Shown piece after piece: positions 36,838 through 45,722 of a DNA stretch of 64,000 nucleotides. The stretch is taken from the NCBI GenBank assembly GCA_028280305.1, contig JANQMC010000098.1:1-64000 (forward strand), written 5' to 3'. The position numbers and the translations under genes are program-made. How positions within the stretch are numbered: the first letter of the stretch is position 1; each line of letters starts with the position of its first letter. Under the pieces are notes generated by a model. That model searched no databases and was not told the DNA's origin. It saw only the letters and a list, made by a program, of their open reading frames with translations. Origin of the DNA: Pelagibius sp. (GTDB taxonomy: Bacteria > Pseudomonadota > Alphaproteobacteria > Kiloniellales > Kiloniellaceae).

Positions 36838-37752
36838 TTAACCGCCGAGGGCCAACCCTTCAACCAAACCGGCCTTTGCCGCAAAATCGCCGGCGGAAAT
36901 CTTCTTGTCGTCATGGGGGCGAACCCGCTCGACCCGCACCGCGCCGCCCACAGCCGCGACCGTGAAGCTGTCACCGTCAACGGCGATGATCCGGCCCGGA
37001 TCGCCCTCGCCCTCAACCTTGCGGGAGTCGAAGATCTTCACTTCATTGCCGTTGAAGGTAGTCCAGGCGCCCGGCGCCGGATTGGTCCCGCGAATCAGGT
37101 TGTAGACCTCGTCCACCGGCTTCGACCAGTCAATCTCCGCATCGGCCTTGCGGCACCAGCTTTCGTAGGTCTTCTTGCTGTGGTCCTGGTCGATCGCCGG
37201 CGCCTTGCCGTCGCGGACCAGGTCCACCGCCTCGACCATGGCGTCCACACCCATGGGGAAGAGCTGGTTGAAATACAGCGTACCCAGGGTGTCGTCGGGA
37301 CCGATTTCCACGGTCTTCTGCAGCAGGACCGGGCCTTCGTCGAGGCCCTCGTCCGGCCAGAAAATCGTCAAGCCGGTTTCCTTGCGGCCCATGATGATCG
37401 GCCAGTTGATCGAACTGGGGCCGCGGTGCAGCGGCAGCAAGGAAGGGTGATACTGGATCGTTCCCTTTTCGGGAATGTCGAGCACCGGCTGGGGTACGAA
37501 AAGCGTCACATAGGCCATGACGCAGAGGTCGGGCGAAAAGGAGCGCATCAAATCTTCGGCTTCCGGGGTCTTCCAGGACGCCGGCTGATGCAGCGGTAAG
37601 CCCTTTTCCAGCGCGAACTCCTTCAGGGGATCGGTCGGCCGCCCCTCCTTATCCGGCGCGCAGAAGACACCAACGACGTTCTCTCCGCGCTCCAAGAGTT
37701 TCTCGAGAACAGCCTTGCCGAAGGCCTCCTGGCCATGGACGACGATCCGCAT
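36838..37752 (-). CDS. Formyltransferase resembling the hydrolase domain of 10-formyl-THF dehydrogenase
   Basis: A 304-residue protein of the formyl_trans_N plus formyl_trans_C layout. It is not a typical methionyl-tRNA formyltransferase. The active-site region QYHPSLLPLHRGPSSINW (catalytic H102) and FWPDEGLDEGPVLLQK (catalytic D138) resemble the N-terminal domain of animal ALDH1L1 10-formyl-THF dehydrogenase. So do LFPMGVDAMVEAV, IRGTNPAPGAWT and the start VVHGQEAFGKAVLEKLL. The Asn of the transferase N-x-H motif is Gln100 here. It sits between a formyl-CoA-using CoA-transferase and fhs. It may hydrolyse 10-formyl-THF or move formyl between THF and CoA. No PCP or ALDH domain follows it. Confidence 0.85.
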   Translation of the reverse strand: MRIVVHGQEAFGKAVLEKLLERGENVVGVFCAPDKEGRPTDPLKEFALEKGLPLHQPASWKTPEAEDLMRSFSPDLCVMAYVTLFVPQPVLDIPEKGTIQYHPSLLPLHRGPSSINWPIIMGRKETGLTIFWPDEGLDEGPVLLQKTVEIGPDDTLGTLYFNQLFPMGVDAMVEAVDLVRDGKAPAIDQDHSKKTYESWCRKADAEIDWSKPVDEVYNLIRGTNPAPGAWTTFNGNEVKIFDSRKVEGEGDPGRIIAVDGDSFTVAAVGGAVRVERVRPHDDKKISAGDFAAKAGLVEGLALGG

Positions 37753-37849
37753 TCCTGCACTTCCCCCGTGTTATGCCCGACCCCGAAAGGCCGGATTGAT
37801 CAACCGTGATTCCCGCCGGACCTGCTGATCCGGCGGCGACATCAATCGT

Positions 37850-39127
37850 TCACTCTGCGGCGGCCTGCTCGGGCATGTCGCCCAGCGCGCCACTGCTCCA
37901 AGTCTCTTGGATTTCCTCCTCCGAAAGGCCCAGAACCTGTCCCAGGATCTCATCGGTATGCTCGCCCAGCAGAGGTGAACGGGTCACCTCCGAGGGTGAA
38001 GCCGACAGTTTCACCGGGTTGCCGACGGTCAAATACTTGCCCCGTTCCGGGTGATCGACCTCGACGATGGTCCCGGTCTCCCGCAGGCTCGGCTCCTCCG
38101 CCAGTTCCTTCATGGAGAGGATCGGCCCGCAGGGAATGTTCAGCGGGTTGCAGGCCTCCATGACCTCGAACTTGGTCTTGGTCTTGGTCCAGTCTTCGAT
38201 GGTGTCGAAGATCTGCGGGATCTTGTCGAGCCGCGCCTCCGGCTTTGCATAGCCGGGATCTTCCTTCCACTCCGGCTTGCCAATCAGATCGCAGATGTTG
38301 CCCCAGACAGCCGCCTGGGTGATGAAGTAGACATAGGCGTTGGGATCGCTCTCCCAGCCCTTGCACTTCACGATCCAGCCGGGCTGGCCGCCGCCTGAGT
38401 CATTGCCGGCCCGCGGCGTGGCTTCGCCGAACCCGATGCCCTGACCGAACTGGCTGTATTCCTTCAAAGGTCCGTGTTCCAGGCGCTGCTGATCGCGGAG
38501 CTTCACCCGGCAGAGGTTCAGCACGCCGTCCTGCATGGCGGCCAGAACGCGCTGCCCCTTGCCGGACTTCTCGCGATGATAGAGCGCCGTGACGATGCCA
38601 AGCGCCAGATGAAGGCCGGTACCGGAATCGCCGATCTGCGCGCCCGTTACCGTCGGCGGACCGTCCAGGAAACCGGTCGTCGAGGCCGAACCGCCGGTGC
38701 ACTGGGCCACGTTCTCATAGACCTTGCAGTCTTCATAGGGACCCGGACCGAAACCCTTCACCGAGGCATAGATCATCCGCGGATTGATCTTCTGCACCTG
38801 CTCCCAGCCGAAGCCCATGCGGTCGAGAGCACCGGGGGCGAAGTTCTCCACCAGCACATCGCAGGTCTCCACCAGCTTGGTCAGGATCTCCTTGCCCTTG
38901 TCGCTCTTGGTGTTGAGCGTGATAGAGCGCTTGTTGTGATTCAACATGGTGAAGTAGAGGCTGTCGACATCCGGGATATCGCGCAGCTGGCCGCGGGTGG
39001 CATCGCCGACTCCGGGCCGCTCGACCTTGATCACGTCAGCGCCGAACCAGGCCAGCAGCTGCGTACAGGTGGGGCCTGACTGCACATGGGTGAAATCGAG
39101 AATGCGGACGCCTTCTAGAGCTTTCAT
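37850..39127 (-). CDS. frc: Formyl-CoA:oxalate CoA-transferase (class III)
   Basis: A 425-residue CaiB/BaiF-family transferase, moving CoA from formyl-CoA to oxalate. It matches the Oxalobacter enzyme in the N-terminal [13 protein letters not shown] (Q16), the catalytic Asp (D167 in QIGDSGTG) and [12 protein letters not shown] Gly-rich loop [10 protein letters not shown] and [11 protein letters not shown] are also shared. With oxalyl-CoA decarboxylase it forms the cycle oxalate + formyl-CoA to oxalyl-CoA + formate. The decarboxylase gene is 42 bases upstream on the same strand. The loop has three Gly rather than four, a minor change. Confidence 0.94.
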   Translation of the reverse strand: MKALEGVRILDFTHVQSGPTCTQLLAWFGADVIKVERPGVGDATRGQLRDIPDVDSLYFTMLNHNKRSITLNTKSDKGKEILTKLVETCDVLVENFAPGALDRMGFGWEQVQKINPRMIYASVKGFGPGPYEDCKVYENVAQCTGGSASTTGFLDGPPTVTGAQIGDSGTGLHLALGIVTALYHREKSGKGQRVLAAMQDGVLNLCRVKLRDQQRLEHGPLKEYSQFGQGIGFGEATPRAGNDSGGGQPGWIVKCKGWESDPNAYVYFITQAAVWGNICDLIGKPEWKEDPGYAKPEARLDKIPQIFDTIEDWTKTKTKFEVMEACNPLNIPCGPILSMKELAEEPSLRETGTIVEVDHPERGKYLTVGNPVKLSASPSEVTRSPLLGEHTDEILGQVLGLSEEEIQETWSSGALGDMPEQAAAE

Positions 39128-39169
39128 TACGGGCTCCTGTTCCTGAGGAGTTGATACGCTGGCGCTGGA

Positions 39170-40924
39170 TTACTTCTTGGAAACCACAGACTGCGGATTG
39201 AGATTGCCGATGCGGCCACTTTCGGTGCCGGCGTTTTCGTCGATGACGGCGTTCACCAGAGCCGGCCGCCCTGAGTCCATCGCTTCGTTCACGGCGCGCT
39301 GCAGCTCGTCGGGCGAGGTCACGTAGTAACCGGCGCCGCCGAAAGCCTCCATCATCTTGTCGTAGCGGGCATCCTTGACGAAGACAGTCGTCGCCGCGTC
39401 GGCGCCACCGGTCGGATTGACATCGGTGCCGCGATAGATCCCGCCGTTGTTGAACACGACCACACAGACCGGCAGGTTGTAGCGGCAGATCGTTTCGATC
39501 TCCATGCCGGAAAAACCGAAAGCGCTGTCGCCCTCGACGGCCAGCACCGGATGCCCTGTCTCCACCGCCGCCGCGATGGCCTGGCCCATGCCGATCCCCA
39601 TGATGCCCCAGGTGCCGACATCCAGGCGCTTGCGGGGCTTGTGCATGTCGATGATACCGCGGGCGAAGTCGAGGGTGTTGGCGCCTTCGTTCACCAGAAT
39701 GGCGTCGGGCCGTTCGGCGATGATGGTCTTCAGCACACCCAGCGCACCGTGAAAATCCATCGGCACGTTGTTGTTGCGCAGCCGCGGGGCCATCCGCTCA
39801 ATATTGGCCTCTTTCTTCGCCGTCACCGCCTGGATCCAGTCCGCCGGCGGCGCGCTCCAGTCGCTGCCCATGCCATTCAACAGCGCAGAGACGCAGGACC
39901 CGATATCGCCGACCAGGGGTGCGGCAATCTCGACGTTGCTGTCCATCTCCTTGGGCTCGATATCGATTTGAACGAACTTCTTGGGCGCCGTCCCCCAGGT
40001 CTTGCCCTTACCGTGGGAGAGCAGCCAGTTCAGGCGGGCGCCGATCATCAGGACGACATCGGCCTCCTTCAGCACCAGCGAACGGGCCGGGCCCGCCGAC
40101 TGCGGATGGGTGTCCGGCAAAAGCCCCTTGGCCATGCTCATCGGCAGATAGGGAAAGCCGCTCTTTTCCACCAGCGCCCGGATTTCCTCGTCGGCCTGCG
40201 CATAGGCCGCGCCCTTGCCGAGAATGATCAGCGGGCGCTTGGCACCCTTCAGGACCTCCAGAGCCCGCTCCACCGCCTCCGGCGCCGGCAGCTGGCGCGG
40301 CGCGGCATCGATGACCTTGACGAGAGAGGCCGCACCGGCCGCCGCGTCCATGGTCTGGCCCAGCAGCTTTGCCGGCAGATCCAGATAGACGCCGCCGGGG
40401 CGCCCGGAAACCGCCGAGCGGATCGCCCTTGCAATGCCGATGCCGATGTCCTCGGCATGCAATACGCGGTAAGCGGCCTTGCACAACGGCTTGGCGATGG
40501 CGAGCTGGTCCATCTCCTCATAGTCGCCCTGCTGCAGATCGACGATCTCGCGCTCCGAGGAGCCGGAAATCAGAATCATCGGAAAGCAGTTTGTCGTGGC
40601 ATGGGCGAGCGCCGTCAGGCCGTTCAGGAAACCGGGGGCCGAGACCGTCATGCAGACGCCCGGCTTCTTTGTAAGGTAGCCGGCGATAGCGGCGGCATAG
40701 CCCGCATGCTGTTCATGCCGGAACGACAGAACGCGCAAGCCCTCGGCCTGCATGTAGCGCCCCAGATCGGTGATCGGAATGCCCGGCACGTTATAGATCG
40801 TGTTGATGTCATTGAGCTTCAGCGCGTCGATAACCAGATGAAAACCGTCCGTCAGCGCCTGCGGCGCCGTACCCTCGTCTGCGCTGTTGTCCTGAACCAG
40901 CGTGTCGATTGCCGGGTCGCTCAT
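39170..40924 (-). CDS. oxc: Oxalyl-CoA decarboxylase
   Basis: A 584-residue thiamine-diphosphate enzyme converting oxalyl-CoA to formyl-CoA and CO2. The N-terminal TPP domain has GIPITDLGR and [18 protein letters not shown] with the conserved Glu/His. The middle domain contains [15 protein letters not shown], where the family binds CoA and an ADP activator. The C-terminal domain has the TPP motif [14 protein letters not shown] ending in NNGG. ATG 40924 has GGAG 6 bases upstream and is preferred to an in-frame ATG 12 bases earlier. With frc it is the defining pair of oxalate catabolism. Confidence 0.95.
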   Translation of the reverse strand: MSDPAIDTLVQDNSADEGTAPQALTDGFHLVIDALKLNDINTIYNVPGIPITDLGRYMQAEGLRVLSFRHEQHAGYAAAIAGYLTKKPGVCMTVSAPGFLNGLTALAHATTNCFPMILISGSSEREIVDLQQGDYEEMDQLAIAKPLCKAAYRVLHAEDIGIGIARAIRSAVSGRPGGVYLDLPAKLLGQTMDAAAGAASLVKVIDAAPRQLPAPEAVERALEVLKGAKRPLIILGKGAAYAQADEEIRALVEKSGFPYLPMSMAKGLLPDTHPQSAGPARSLVLKEADVVLMIGARLNWLLSHGKGKTWGTAPKKFVQIDIEPKEMDSNVEIAAPLVGDIGSCVSALLNGMGSDWSAPPADWIQAVTAKKEANIERMAPRLRNNNVPMDFHGALGVLKTIIAERPDAILVNEGANTLDFARGIIDMHKPRKRLDVGTWGIMGIGMGQAIAAAVETGHPVLAVEGDSAFGFSGMEIETICRYNLPVCVVVFNNGGIYRGTDVNPTGGADAATTVFVKDARYDKMMEAFGGAGYYVTSPDELQRAVNEAMDSGRPALVNAVIDENAGTESGRIGNLNPQSVVSKK

Positions 40925-40993
40925 GCCTGTCTCCATCGTTCCTAGTGCTTACGGAAGTGCGCCGGTTGTCCACGGCGTCACTTGATATGGTTC

Positions 40994-41683
40994 TCAGTCG
41001 AGGTAGTCGACGTGCGCCTCGATGTGCGCCGCCAGATTCATCGTATGCTCGCGCGACAAGCGCTCCGCCAACTCGGTGTCCCGCGCCTCCAGCGCTTCAA
41101 TGATATGCAGGTGGTCGATGATCGAGCGCTTCGCCCGGTCCTGCTCCGAAATGGTGCGCGCCCGGATGCCCTTCATATGAATGAAGAGCCGGTCGGCGGT
41201 TTCCTTCAGCAGGGCGCAGCCGCTCAGTTCCAGGATCGACTGGTGAAACTCGATGTTGCGGTCCGAGTATTCGTCGATGTGGGCCTGGACCTGCCCGTTC
41301 TCGAAACTGGTGAAAAGCTTTCGCAGCGAGGCGATCGCCTCATCGGAGGCATTCAGGGTGATCAGGCGGGCCGCCATGCTCTCCAGCGCCGCCCAGACCG
41401 TGATCATTTCCAGGATTTCCTTGCGCGACTTGCGCACGATGAAAACGCCGCGCCGCGGGATCACGGTCACCAGCCCTTCCTGCTCGAGACGGGCCAGCGC
41501 CTCGCGGATCGGGGTTCGGCTGATCCCAAGCTGCTCGGAAAGTTGCCGTTCGTCGAGCTTCAGCTGCGCATCGTCGGCATAGATGTTCATCGAGGTGATG
41601 CCCTCGCGCAGCGTCTCGTAGATATGCTCCTTCAGACTGAAGGTGCTCTCGATCGGCTTCACTTGGAGCTTGTTCGGCAGCAT
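40994..41683 (-). CDS. GntR-family regulator, FCD (FadR) type
   Basis: A 229-residue regulator. The N-terminal winged helix has DERQLSEQLGISRTPIREAL and LEQEGLVTVIPRRGVFIV. The C-terminal all-helical FCD ligand domain contains the acid/His metal-site residues (ESMAARL, FHQSILELSG, DHLHIIEALEARD). It is the first gene of the oxalate operon, 69 bases before oxc, with the palindrome TGGTATACCA 64 bases upstream of its own start. It is the best candidate to bind all three palindromes and respond to oxalate, formyl-CoA or a related acid. Confidence 0.9.
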   Translation of the reverse strand: MLPNKLQVKPIESTFSLKEHIYETLREGITSMNIYADDAQLKLDERQLSEQLGISRTPIREALARLEQEGLVTVIPRRGVFIVRKSRKEILEMITVWAALESMAARLITLNASDEAIASLRKLFTSFENGQVQAHIDEYSDRNIEFHQSILELSGCALLKETADRLFIHMKGIRARTISEQDRAKRSIIDHLHIIEALEARDTELAERLSREHTMNLAAHIEAHVDYLD

Positions 41684-41747
41684 CGGAGGAGGATCGTTCG
41701 GTTGGTTTCAGGGGCAGAACCGGCACCCGTCTCAGTCGTCTGGTTCT

Positions 41748-41757
41748 TGGTATACCA
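41748..41757. promoter_or_regulatory. Putative GntR autoregulatory operator
   Basis: A perfect 10-bp palindrome TGGTATACCA, upstream of the gntR start at 41683. The flanks (TTC on the left, TAG on the right) do not extend the symmetry. The same core occurs at 30437-30446 and, with one substitution, at 33798-33807. Position and repetition make it a likely site for the adjacent FCD-type regulator and hence for control of the gntR-oxc-frc-formyltransferase-fhs-usp transcript. Confidence 0.7.
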
Positions 41758-41840
41758 TAGCCCAGGAACCACGGGGCGACAACAAGATTCCCCCGCTTTT
41801 CCGTCAGCCGATTCCCCTTAATATCCTCATGTATCTTCCG

Positions 41841-41866
41841 AAAACAGGAAGACAGTATCCTGTTTT
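41841..41866 (-). terminator. Hairpin terminator after dhaK
   Basis: A perfect 9-bp inverted repeat, AAAACAGGA (41841-41849) and TCCTGTTTT (41858-41866), with an 8-base loop. It begins 9 bases beyond the dhaK stop codon in the dhaK direction and ends with a short T-run on that strand. It also separates this long operon from the divergent end of the gntR leader. It is weaker than the GC-rich terminator at 14.8 kb. Confidence 0.65.
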
Positions 41867-41874
41867 GTTTGGAT

Positions 41875-42864
41875 TTATAGCCCCCAGCGGAGAGCCGGTG
41901 TGTGGACCGGCGCATCCCAGAGCGTAGCCAATTCGTCGTCCAGCATGGCGACGGTCAGGGAGCAGCCGGCCATCTCCAGAGAGGTCACATAGTTGCCGAC
42001 CAGTTGGCGCGAGACGGTGATTCCGCGCCGGGCCAGCAGTTGCCGGGCGGCGTTGAACATCAGGTACAGCTCCATCAGAGGGGTGCCGCCGAAGCCGTTC
42101 AGCAGAACGAAAGCCTCGCCCTTGGCCTTGTCGCCCAGGTCGGAGGCGATCGCCTCCACCATCTCCTCGGCGATTTCGTTGGCCGAGGCCAGGGCGACGC
42201 GGCGGCGCCCGGGCTCGCCGTGGATACCCACGCCCATTTCCATCTCACTGTCGCTCAGTTCAAAGGTCGGCGTACCGGCGGCGGGCACGGTGCAACTGGT
42301 CAGTGCCACGCCCATCGAGCGGGTCACGGCATTGGCGCGGTCGCCCAGCGCCTTCAGCGCGGCGAGGTCGCGTCCCTCCTCCGCCGCCGCCCCCAGGATC
42401 TTCTCGACGAAAAGCGTACCGGCAACGCCGCGCCGCCCGGTGGAGAAGGTGGAGGTTTCGACCGCCACGTCGTCGTCGGTCAGCACCGTCATGACCTCGC
42501 CGCCGGCCATCTCCGCCGCCATTTCGAAGTTCATGACGTCGCCCTCGTAGTTCTTCACGATGAAGAGCGTCCCAGCGCCGCCGTCGACCGCTTCGGCGGC
42601 GGCCAGCATCTGATCGGGTGTTGGCGAGGTGAAAACCTGGCCCGGGCAGGCGGCATCCAGCATCCCCTGCCCCACGAAGCCCGCATGCAGCGGTTCATGA
42701 CCGGAACCGCCGCCGGAAATCAAGGCCACCTTGCCTGGCTTCGGCGCGGCGCGGCGAATGAACTTGTGCTCGTCCCCCAGGGTCAGGATATCGCCATGGG
42801 CCGAAACAAAGCCGTCCAGGCTTTCGGTCAGGATGGTTTCCGTGGCATTGATCAGCTTCTTCAT
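41875..42864 (-). CDS. dhaK: Dihydroxyacetone kinase subunit DhaK
   Basis: A 329-residue subunit that binds dihydroxyacetone through a hemiaminal on His. The His is H215 in GVGIHGEPG, and catalytic D109 is in NYEGDVMNF, both matching E. coli DhaK. GGGSGHEPLHAGFVGQGML near residue 51 is the substrate pocket. ATG 42864 is chosen from a longer frame that crosses the upstream HTH gene. The short ketose specificity (dihydroxyacetone, glyceraldehyde, erythrulose) cannot be told apart by sequence here. Unusually it is the last gene of the operon, separated from dhaL and dhaM by HPr, enzyme I and HTH genes. Confidence 0.93.
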   Translation of the reverse strand: MKKLINATETILTESLDGFVSAHGDILTLGDEHKFIRRAAPKPGKVALISGGGSGHEPLHAGFVGQGMLDAACPGQVFTSPTPDQMLAAAEAVDGGAGTLFIVKNYEGDVMNFEMAAEMAGGEVMTVLTDDDVAVETSTFSTGRRGVAGTLFVEKILGAAAEEGRDLAALKALGDRANAVTRSMGVALTSCTVPAAGTPTFELSDSEMEMGVGIHGEPGRRRVALASANEIAEEMVEAIASDLGDKAKGEAFVLLNGFGGTPLMELYLMFNAARQLLARRGITVSRQLVGNYVTSLEMAGCSLTVAMLDDELATLWDAPVHTPALRWGL

Positions 42865-42898
42865 GGCTTCCTCCCTAAGGCGCGCCCGGCGGCGGCGC

Positions 42899-43333
42899 TC
42901 AGTTGTCCCTGTTCTCTTCGAATAGCTCAGCAACCTTTTGGACGAAGTCTTCGACGACTTTCTCCAGGGCCCGGTTACGGCTGTCGTCACCCAGATCGGG
43001 CAGTTGGATGCGCAGTTCCCGCTTCGGGGCCGCATCCTTGATCAACTCCAGGCGCCGCGGATGCGCCCGCCCATAGGCCGCCAGAAAGGCTTCACGTTCG
43101 TCGACCGAGAAGTGGCAGATCTCGAAAATGATGTCCAGGTGGCGCGCCGGGATGGGAACCGTGTAGGCGGGATTGGAGATTTGCGAGATGAAGCTGCGGT
43201 TTTTTCCCAGGGCGGTGGCGAGGCGCTGGCGGGTGCCCGAAGGGCGCTTGTCCAACACCGCCTGCAGAACCGTCTTGTAGGCGGCCACAGCATCACTGCT
43301 GTCCTGCACCGAACCCTTGGGTAGCTTAGGCAT
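42899..43333 (-). CDS. Small predicted DNA-binding protein (HTH), dha operon
   Basis: A 144-residue protein I cannot assign to a named family. Residues about 36-60 (RQRLATALGKNRSFISQISN) read like the helix-turn-helix of an XRE/lambda-type repressor. They are followed by PIPARHLDIIFEICHFS and a charged C-terminal tail ending EDFVQKVAELFEENRD. The ATG at 43333 lies within the last codons of the enzyme I gene (8-base overlap), and dhaK follows after 34 bases, so it is surely part of this operon. It may sense substrate or PTS state and regulate the operon, as DhaS or DhaR do elsewhere, but it resembles neither. Confidence 0.7.
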   Translation of the reverse strand: MPKLPKGSVQDSSDAVAAYKTVLQAVLDKRPSGTRQRLATALGKNRSFISQISNPAYTVPIPARHLDIIFEICHFSVDEREAFLAAYGRAHPRRLELIKDAAPKRELRIQLPDLGDDSRNRALEKVVEDFVQKVAELFEENRDN

Positions 43334-44984
43334 GAGCGTTTGCCAGATCGGTCTCGGCAATGGCAGCCTTTGCACGTCCCAAGGCCAAGGGCGCCACGGA
43401 GAGGCTGCGCAGGCCGCAGCGCAGGAGACCGGGAATCTCTGAAGGCTCGCCCCCCGCATCGCCACAAAGGCTGACGTCGCGCTCGATGGCGGCAGCTCCC
43501 TCGATCAGCGAGCGGATCAGCTTCAGCATCGCCGGATGGGCGGAATCGTTGAGATCGGCCACAGCCGCGATGTCACGGCCCGCCGCGGTGACGTATTGGG
43601 TGAGATCGTTGGAGCCGATGGAGAAGAAAGCCGCCTCGGCGAACAGCTCCGGCGCAATGGCGGCTGCCGGCACCTCCACCATCATCCCCAGGGGTGCTTC
43701 ACCACAGGCAACGCCCTCGGCCCGCAGAGCGACCAGCGCTTCCTCATAAAGGCGTTTCGCCTTCGTGAGTTCCTCCGGACGGGTCACCATGGGCAGCATA
43801 ATCTTCAGGTTACCTTCTGGCGCAGACCGCGCCAGAGCCCGCAGTTGCACCCGGAACACCTCCAGCCGCGCCAGCGAGAGACGCAGGCCGCGCAGACCGA
43901 GGAAGGGGTTGGACTCGTTATCCGCGGTCAGTCCGGCAATCGGCTTGTCGCCGCCGGCATCCAGTGTGCGGATGACGACCGGCTTGTCACCGGCCCAGCG
44001 CAGAATGCGGCTGTAGGCAAGATACTGCTGCTCCTCATCCGGCAAACCGCCGGGCCCGTGGAACAGGAACTCGCTGCGCACCAGACCGATGCCGTCGCAA
44101 TCCGCCGGATCAAGGTCGTCGAGTTCGTCCGGGTCGGCAACGTTGATCATGACGGCAATCGCCGTGCCGTCGCCGGTGACCGCCGGCTTGCCGCGATAAC
44201 TTTCTTCAAGCTGGCGATTGCTGCTGGCCGCTTGCTGGCGCCGGGTAAAGGCGTTGCGCTCCTGGTCATCCGGATCGACAATCAATATGCCGTCGTCGCC
44301 GTCCAGCAGAACTTCCCCCGTCTCCGGCAGGTCCGCATCCCCGAGGCCGACCACCATGGGCACCCCCCTTGCCCGGGCGAGCATGGCGACGTGGCTGGAA
44401 GGGCTGCCCTGGCGCAGCGCCAGCCCCCCGCCCCGGCTCCAGTCGGTTTCCAGAAACCGGCTCGGGGTGATTTCATGGCCGGCGAGCACAGCCCCATCAG
44501 GAAGCGCCTGGACACAGGAAGCGCCTCTCAGGTTCCGCAGCACGCGGTCCCTCAGGTCCTTGAGATCACTGGCGCGGGCCTGGAAATATTCATCCTCCGC
44601 CGCCTCATAGTCGGCAACCTGGGCATCAAGGGCAGCCTGCCAAGCCGCCTCCGCAGCAATTCCCTCGCGGATCGAAAACAAGGCGGGCTCAACCAGGGCA
44701 TCGTCTTCCAGCATGGCAATCTGAAATTCGATGATCCCGGCCGTCTCCTCATCCAACTGATCCATCAAGCCGGCCAGATCCTGCGTTGCGGCCGTGATCG
44801 CCCCGCGCAAACGCTCAGCTTCCCCATCGGGGCTCTTGGATTCTGCAACCTGAGCCCCTGCGCCAGCAGAAGACACGTCATCAAGCAGCACCAACGTTCC
44901 GGCAGCCAGGCCCGGCGATGCGGGCCTGCCCCTGAATGACCTACCACGCAAGGAACGGGCTCCCGTCTCAGGCATTGGCGGCAT
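43326..44984 (-). CDS. ptsP: PTS enzyme I (PEP-protein phosphotransferase) dedicated to the dha system
   Basis: A 552-residue complete enzyme I. The phospho-acceptor is H198 in SPSSHVAMLARARGVP. The PEP-binding barrel has RSEFLFHGPGGLPDEEQQ, RTLDAGGDKP and the Cys of DVSLCGDAGGEP. The N-terminal GRPASPGLAAG is the usual EI start. It transfers phosphate from PEP to HPr encoded just upstream, overlapping that gene by 17 bases. Unlike E. coli, where DhaM fuses EIIA, HPr and part of EI, here the three are separate genes. An ATG at 44975 is an equally possible start. Confidence 0.92.
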   Translation of the reverse strand: MPPMPETGARSLRGRSFRGRPASPGLAAGTLVLLDDVSSAGAGAQVAESKSPDGEAERLRGAITAATQDLAGLMDQLDEETAGIIEFQIAMLEDDALVEPALFSIREGIAAEAAWQAALDAQVADYEAAEDEYFQARASDLKDLRDRVLRNLRGASCVQALPDGAVLAGHEITPSRFLETDWSRGGGLALRQGSPSSHVAMLARARGVPMVVGLGDADLPETGEVLLDGDDGILIVDPDDQERNAFTRRQQAASSNRQLEESYRGKPAVTGDGTAIAVMINVADPDELDDLDPADCDGIGLVRSEFLFHGPGGLPDEEQQYLAYSRILRWAGDKPVVIRTLDAGGDKPIAGLTADNESNPFLGLRGLRLSLARLEVFRVQLRALARSAPEGNLKIMLPMVTRPEELTKAKRLYEEALVALRAEGVACGEAPLGMMVEVPAAAIAPELFAEAAFFSIGSNDLTQYVTAAGRDIAAVADLNDSAHPAMLKLIRSLIEGAAAIERDVSLCGDAGGEPSEIPGLLRCGLRSLSVAPLALGRAKAAIAETDLANAHA

Positions 44985-45264
44985 CGGCCTTGCCTTCGTC
45001 GAAGTCGCGTTCGACCAAAGCCGTCAGCGCGGCCAGGGCCGCTGCGGCGTCCGCGCCCTCGGCACGGAAGAAAAGCGTTGTATCCTTCGGCGCCTTGGCG
45101 GCCATGACCTTGACGATGCTCTTGGCGTCGATCCAGGGCCCCTCCGCCCCGGCGATGGCGAGTTCGATCTGTGCCGTGAAAGTCTTGGCGAGCTTGGTCA
45201 GCTTCACCGAGGGCCGGGCGTGAAGGCCAATCTCGTGGGTCATGAAAACTGAAGCTTGTTCCAT
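44968..45264 (-). CDS. HPr phosphocarrier protein
   Basis: A 98-residue HPr. With ATG 45264 as start, the phosphorylated His is residue 15 in GLHARPSV, as in classical HPr, which supports this start over an in-frame TTG 21 bases upstream. The segment DAKSIVKVMAA at 47-57 corresponds to the Ser46 region. It relays phosphate from the adjacent enzyme I to the EIIA-like DhaM encoded upstream. Its place between dhaM and EI indicates a dedicated phosphorelay. Confidence 0.93.
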   Translation of the reverse strand: MEQASVFMTHEIGLHARPSVKLTKLAKTFTAQIELAIAGAEGPWIDAKSIVKVMAAKAPKDTTLFFRAEGADAAAALAALTALVERDFDEGKADAANA

Positions 45265-45321
45265 CTTGTCCGCCGTCTTCGTCAAATCAACCAGTCACAG
45301 GCCCAAAACCGAAACCCGCCG

Positions 45322-45717
45322 TCATGCCGGCGAAAGCTCTTCCGCCGTTCGCCGGACAATGTCGAGCGATGCGCCGCCCGAGGCTTCCGTCGCGGCGATC
45401 ACCGCGCCCTCGACAATCGGCGCGTTGCAGATCGCAATCCGCTGCTGCCGATCCTCCGGCTGCATCTCGATTGCCATCTCGCTATTGGTCTCCGCGCCGC
45501 CGAGGTCAACCAGAATGGCCACGCCGGCTTCGGACCAGGCCGCGTCGATGGCGCTCAGGATGCTTTCAACCGAAGTGCCCAGCCCGCCGTCAGTATCGCC
45601 GCCGCAAGAGGCGAGCGGCACCTCTTCACCCACCATCTGGCGCACCATGTCCGCCGTGCCTCGCGCCACATCAGGCGAGTGCGATACAATGACGATACCG
45701 ACGTTTCCGCTTGCCAT
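45322..45717 (-). CDS. dhaM: DhaM: PTS EIIA-type phosphotransferase subunit of dihydroxyacetone kinase
   Basis: A 131-residue EIIA(Man)-fold protein beginning NVGIVIVSHSPDVARG, with the phospho-His at residue 13 (H9 in E. coli DhaM). The later segments VAILVDLGGAETNSEM and NAPIVEGAVIAA are typical. It contains only the EIIA domain; HPr and EI are encoded separately downstream. It rephosphorylates ADP bound to DhaL. It lies 5 bases after dhaL. Confidence 0.92.
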   Translation of the reverse strand: MASGNVGIVIVSHSPDVARGTADMVRQMVGEEVPLASCGGDTDGGLGTSVESILSAIDAAWSEAGVAILVDLGGAETNSEMAIEMQPEDRQQRIAICNAPIVEGAVIAATEASGGASLDIVRRTAEELSPA

Positions 45718-45722
45718 TCCTT

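Noticed and set aside
36838..37752. Housekeeping methionyl-tRNA formyltransferase (fmt)
   Set aside because: The active-site segment has Gln in place of the transferase Asn and tracks the 10-formyl-THF dehydrogenase domain instead; no def or rsmB neighbour as is usual for fmt.
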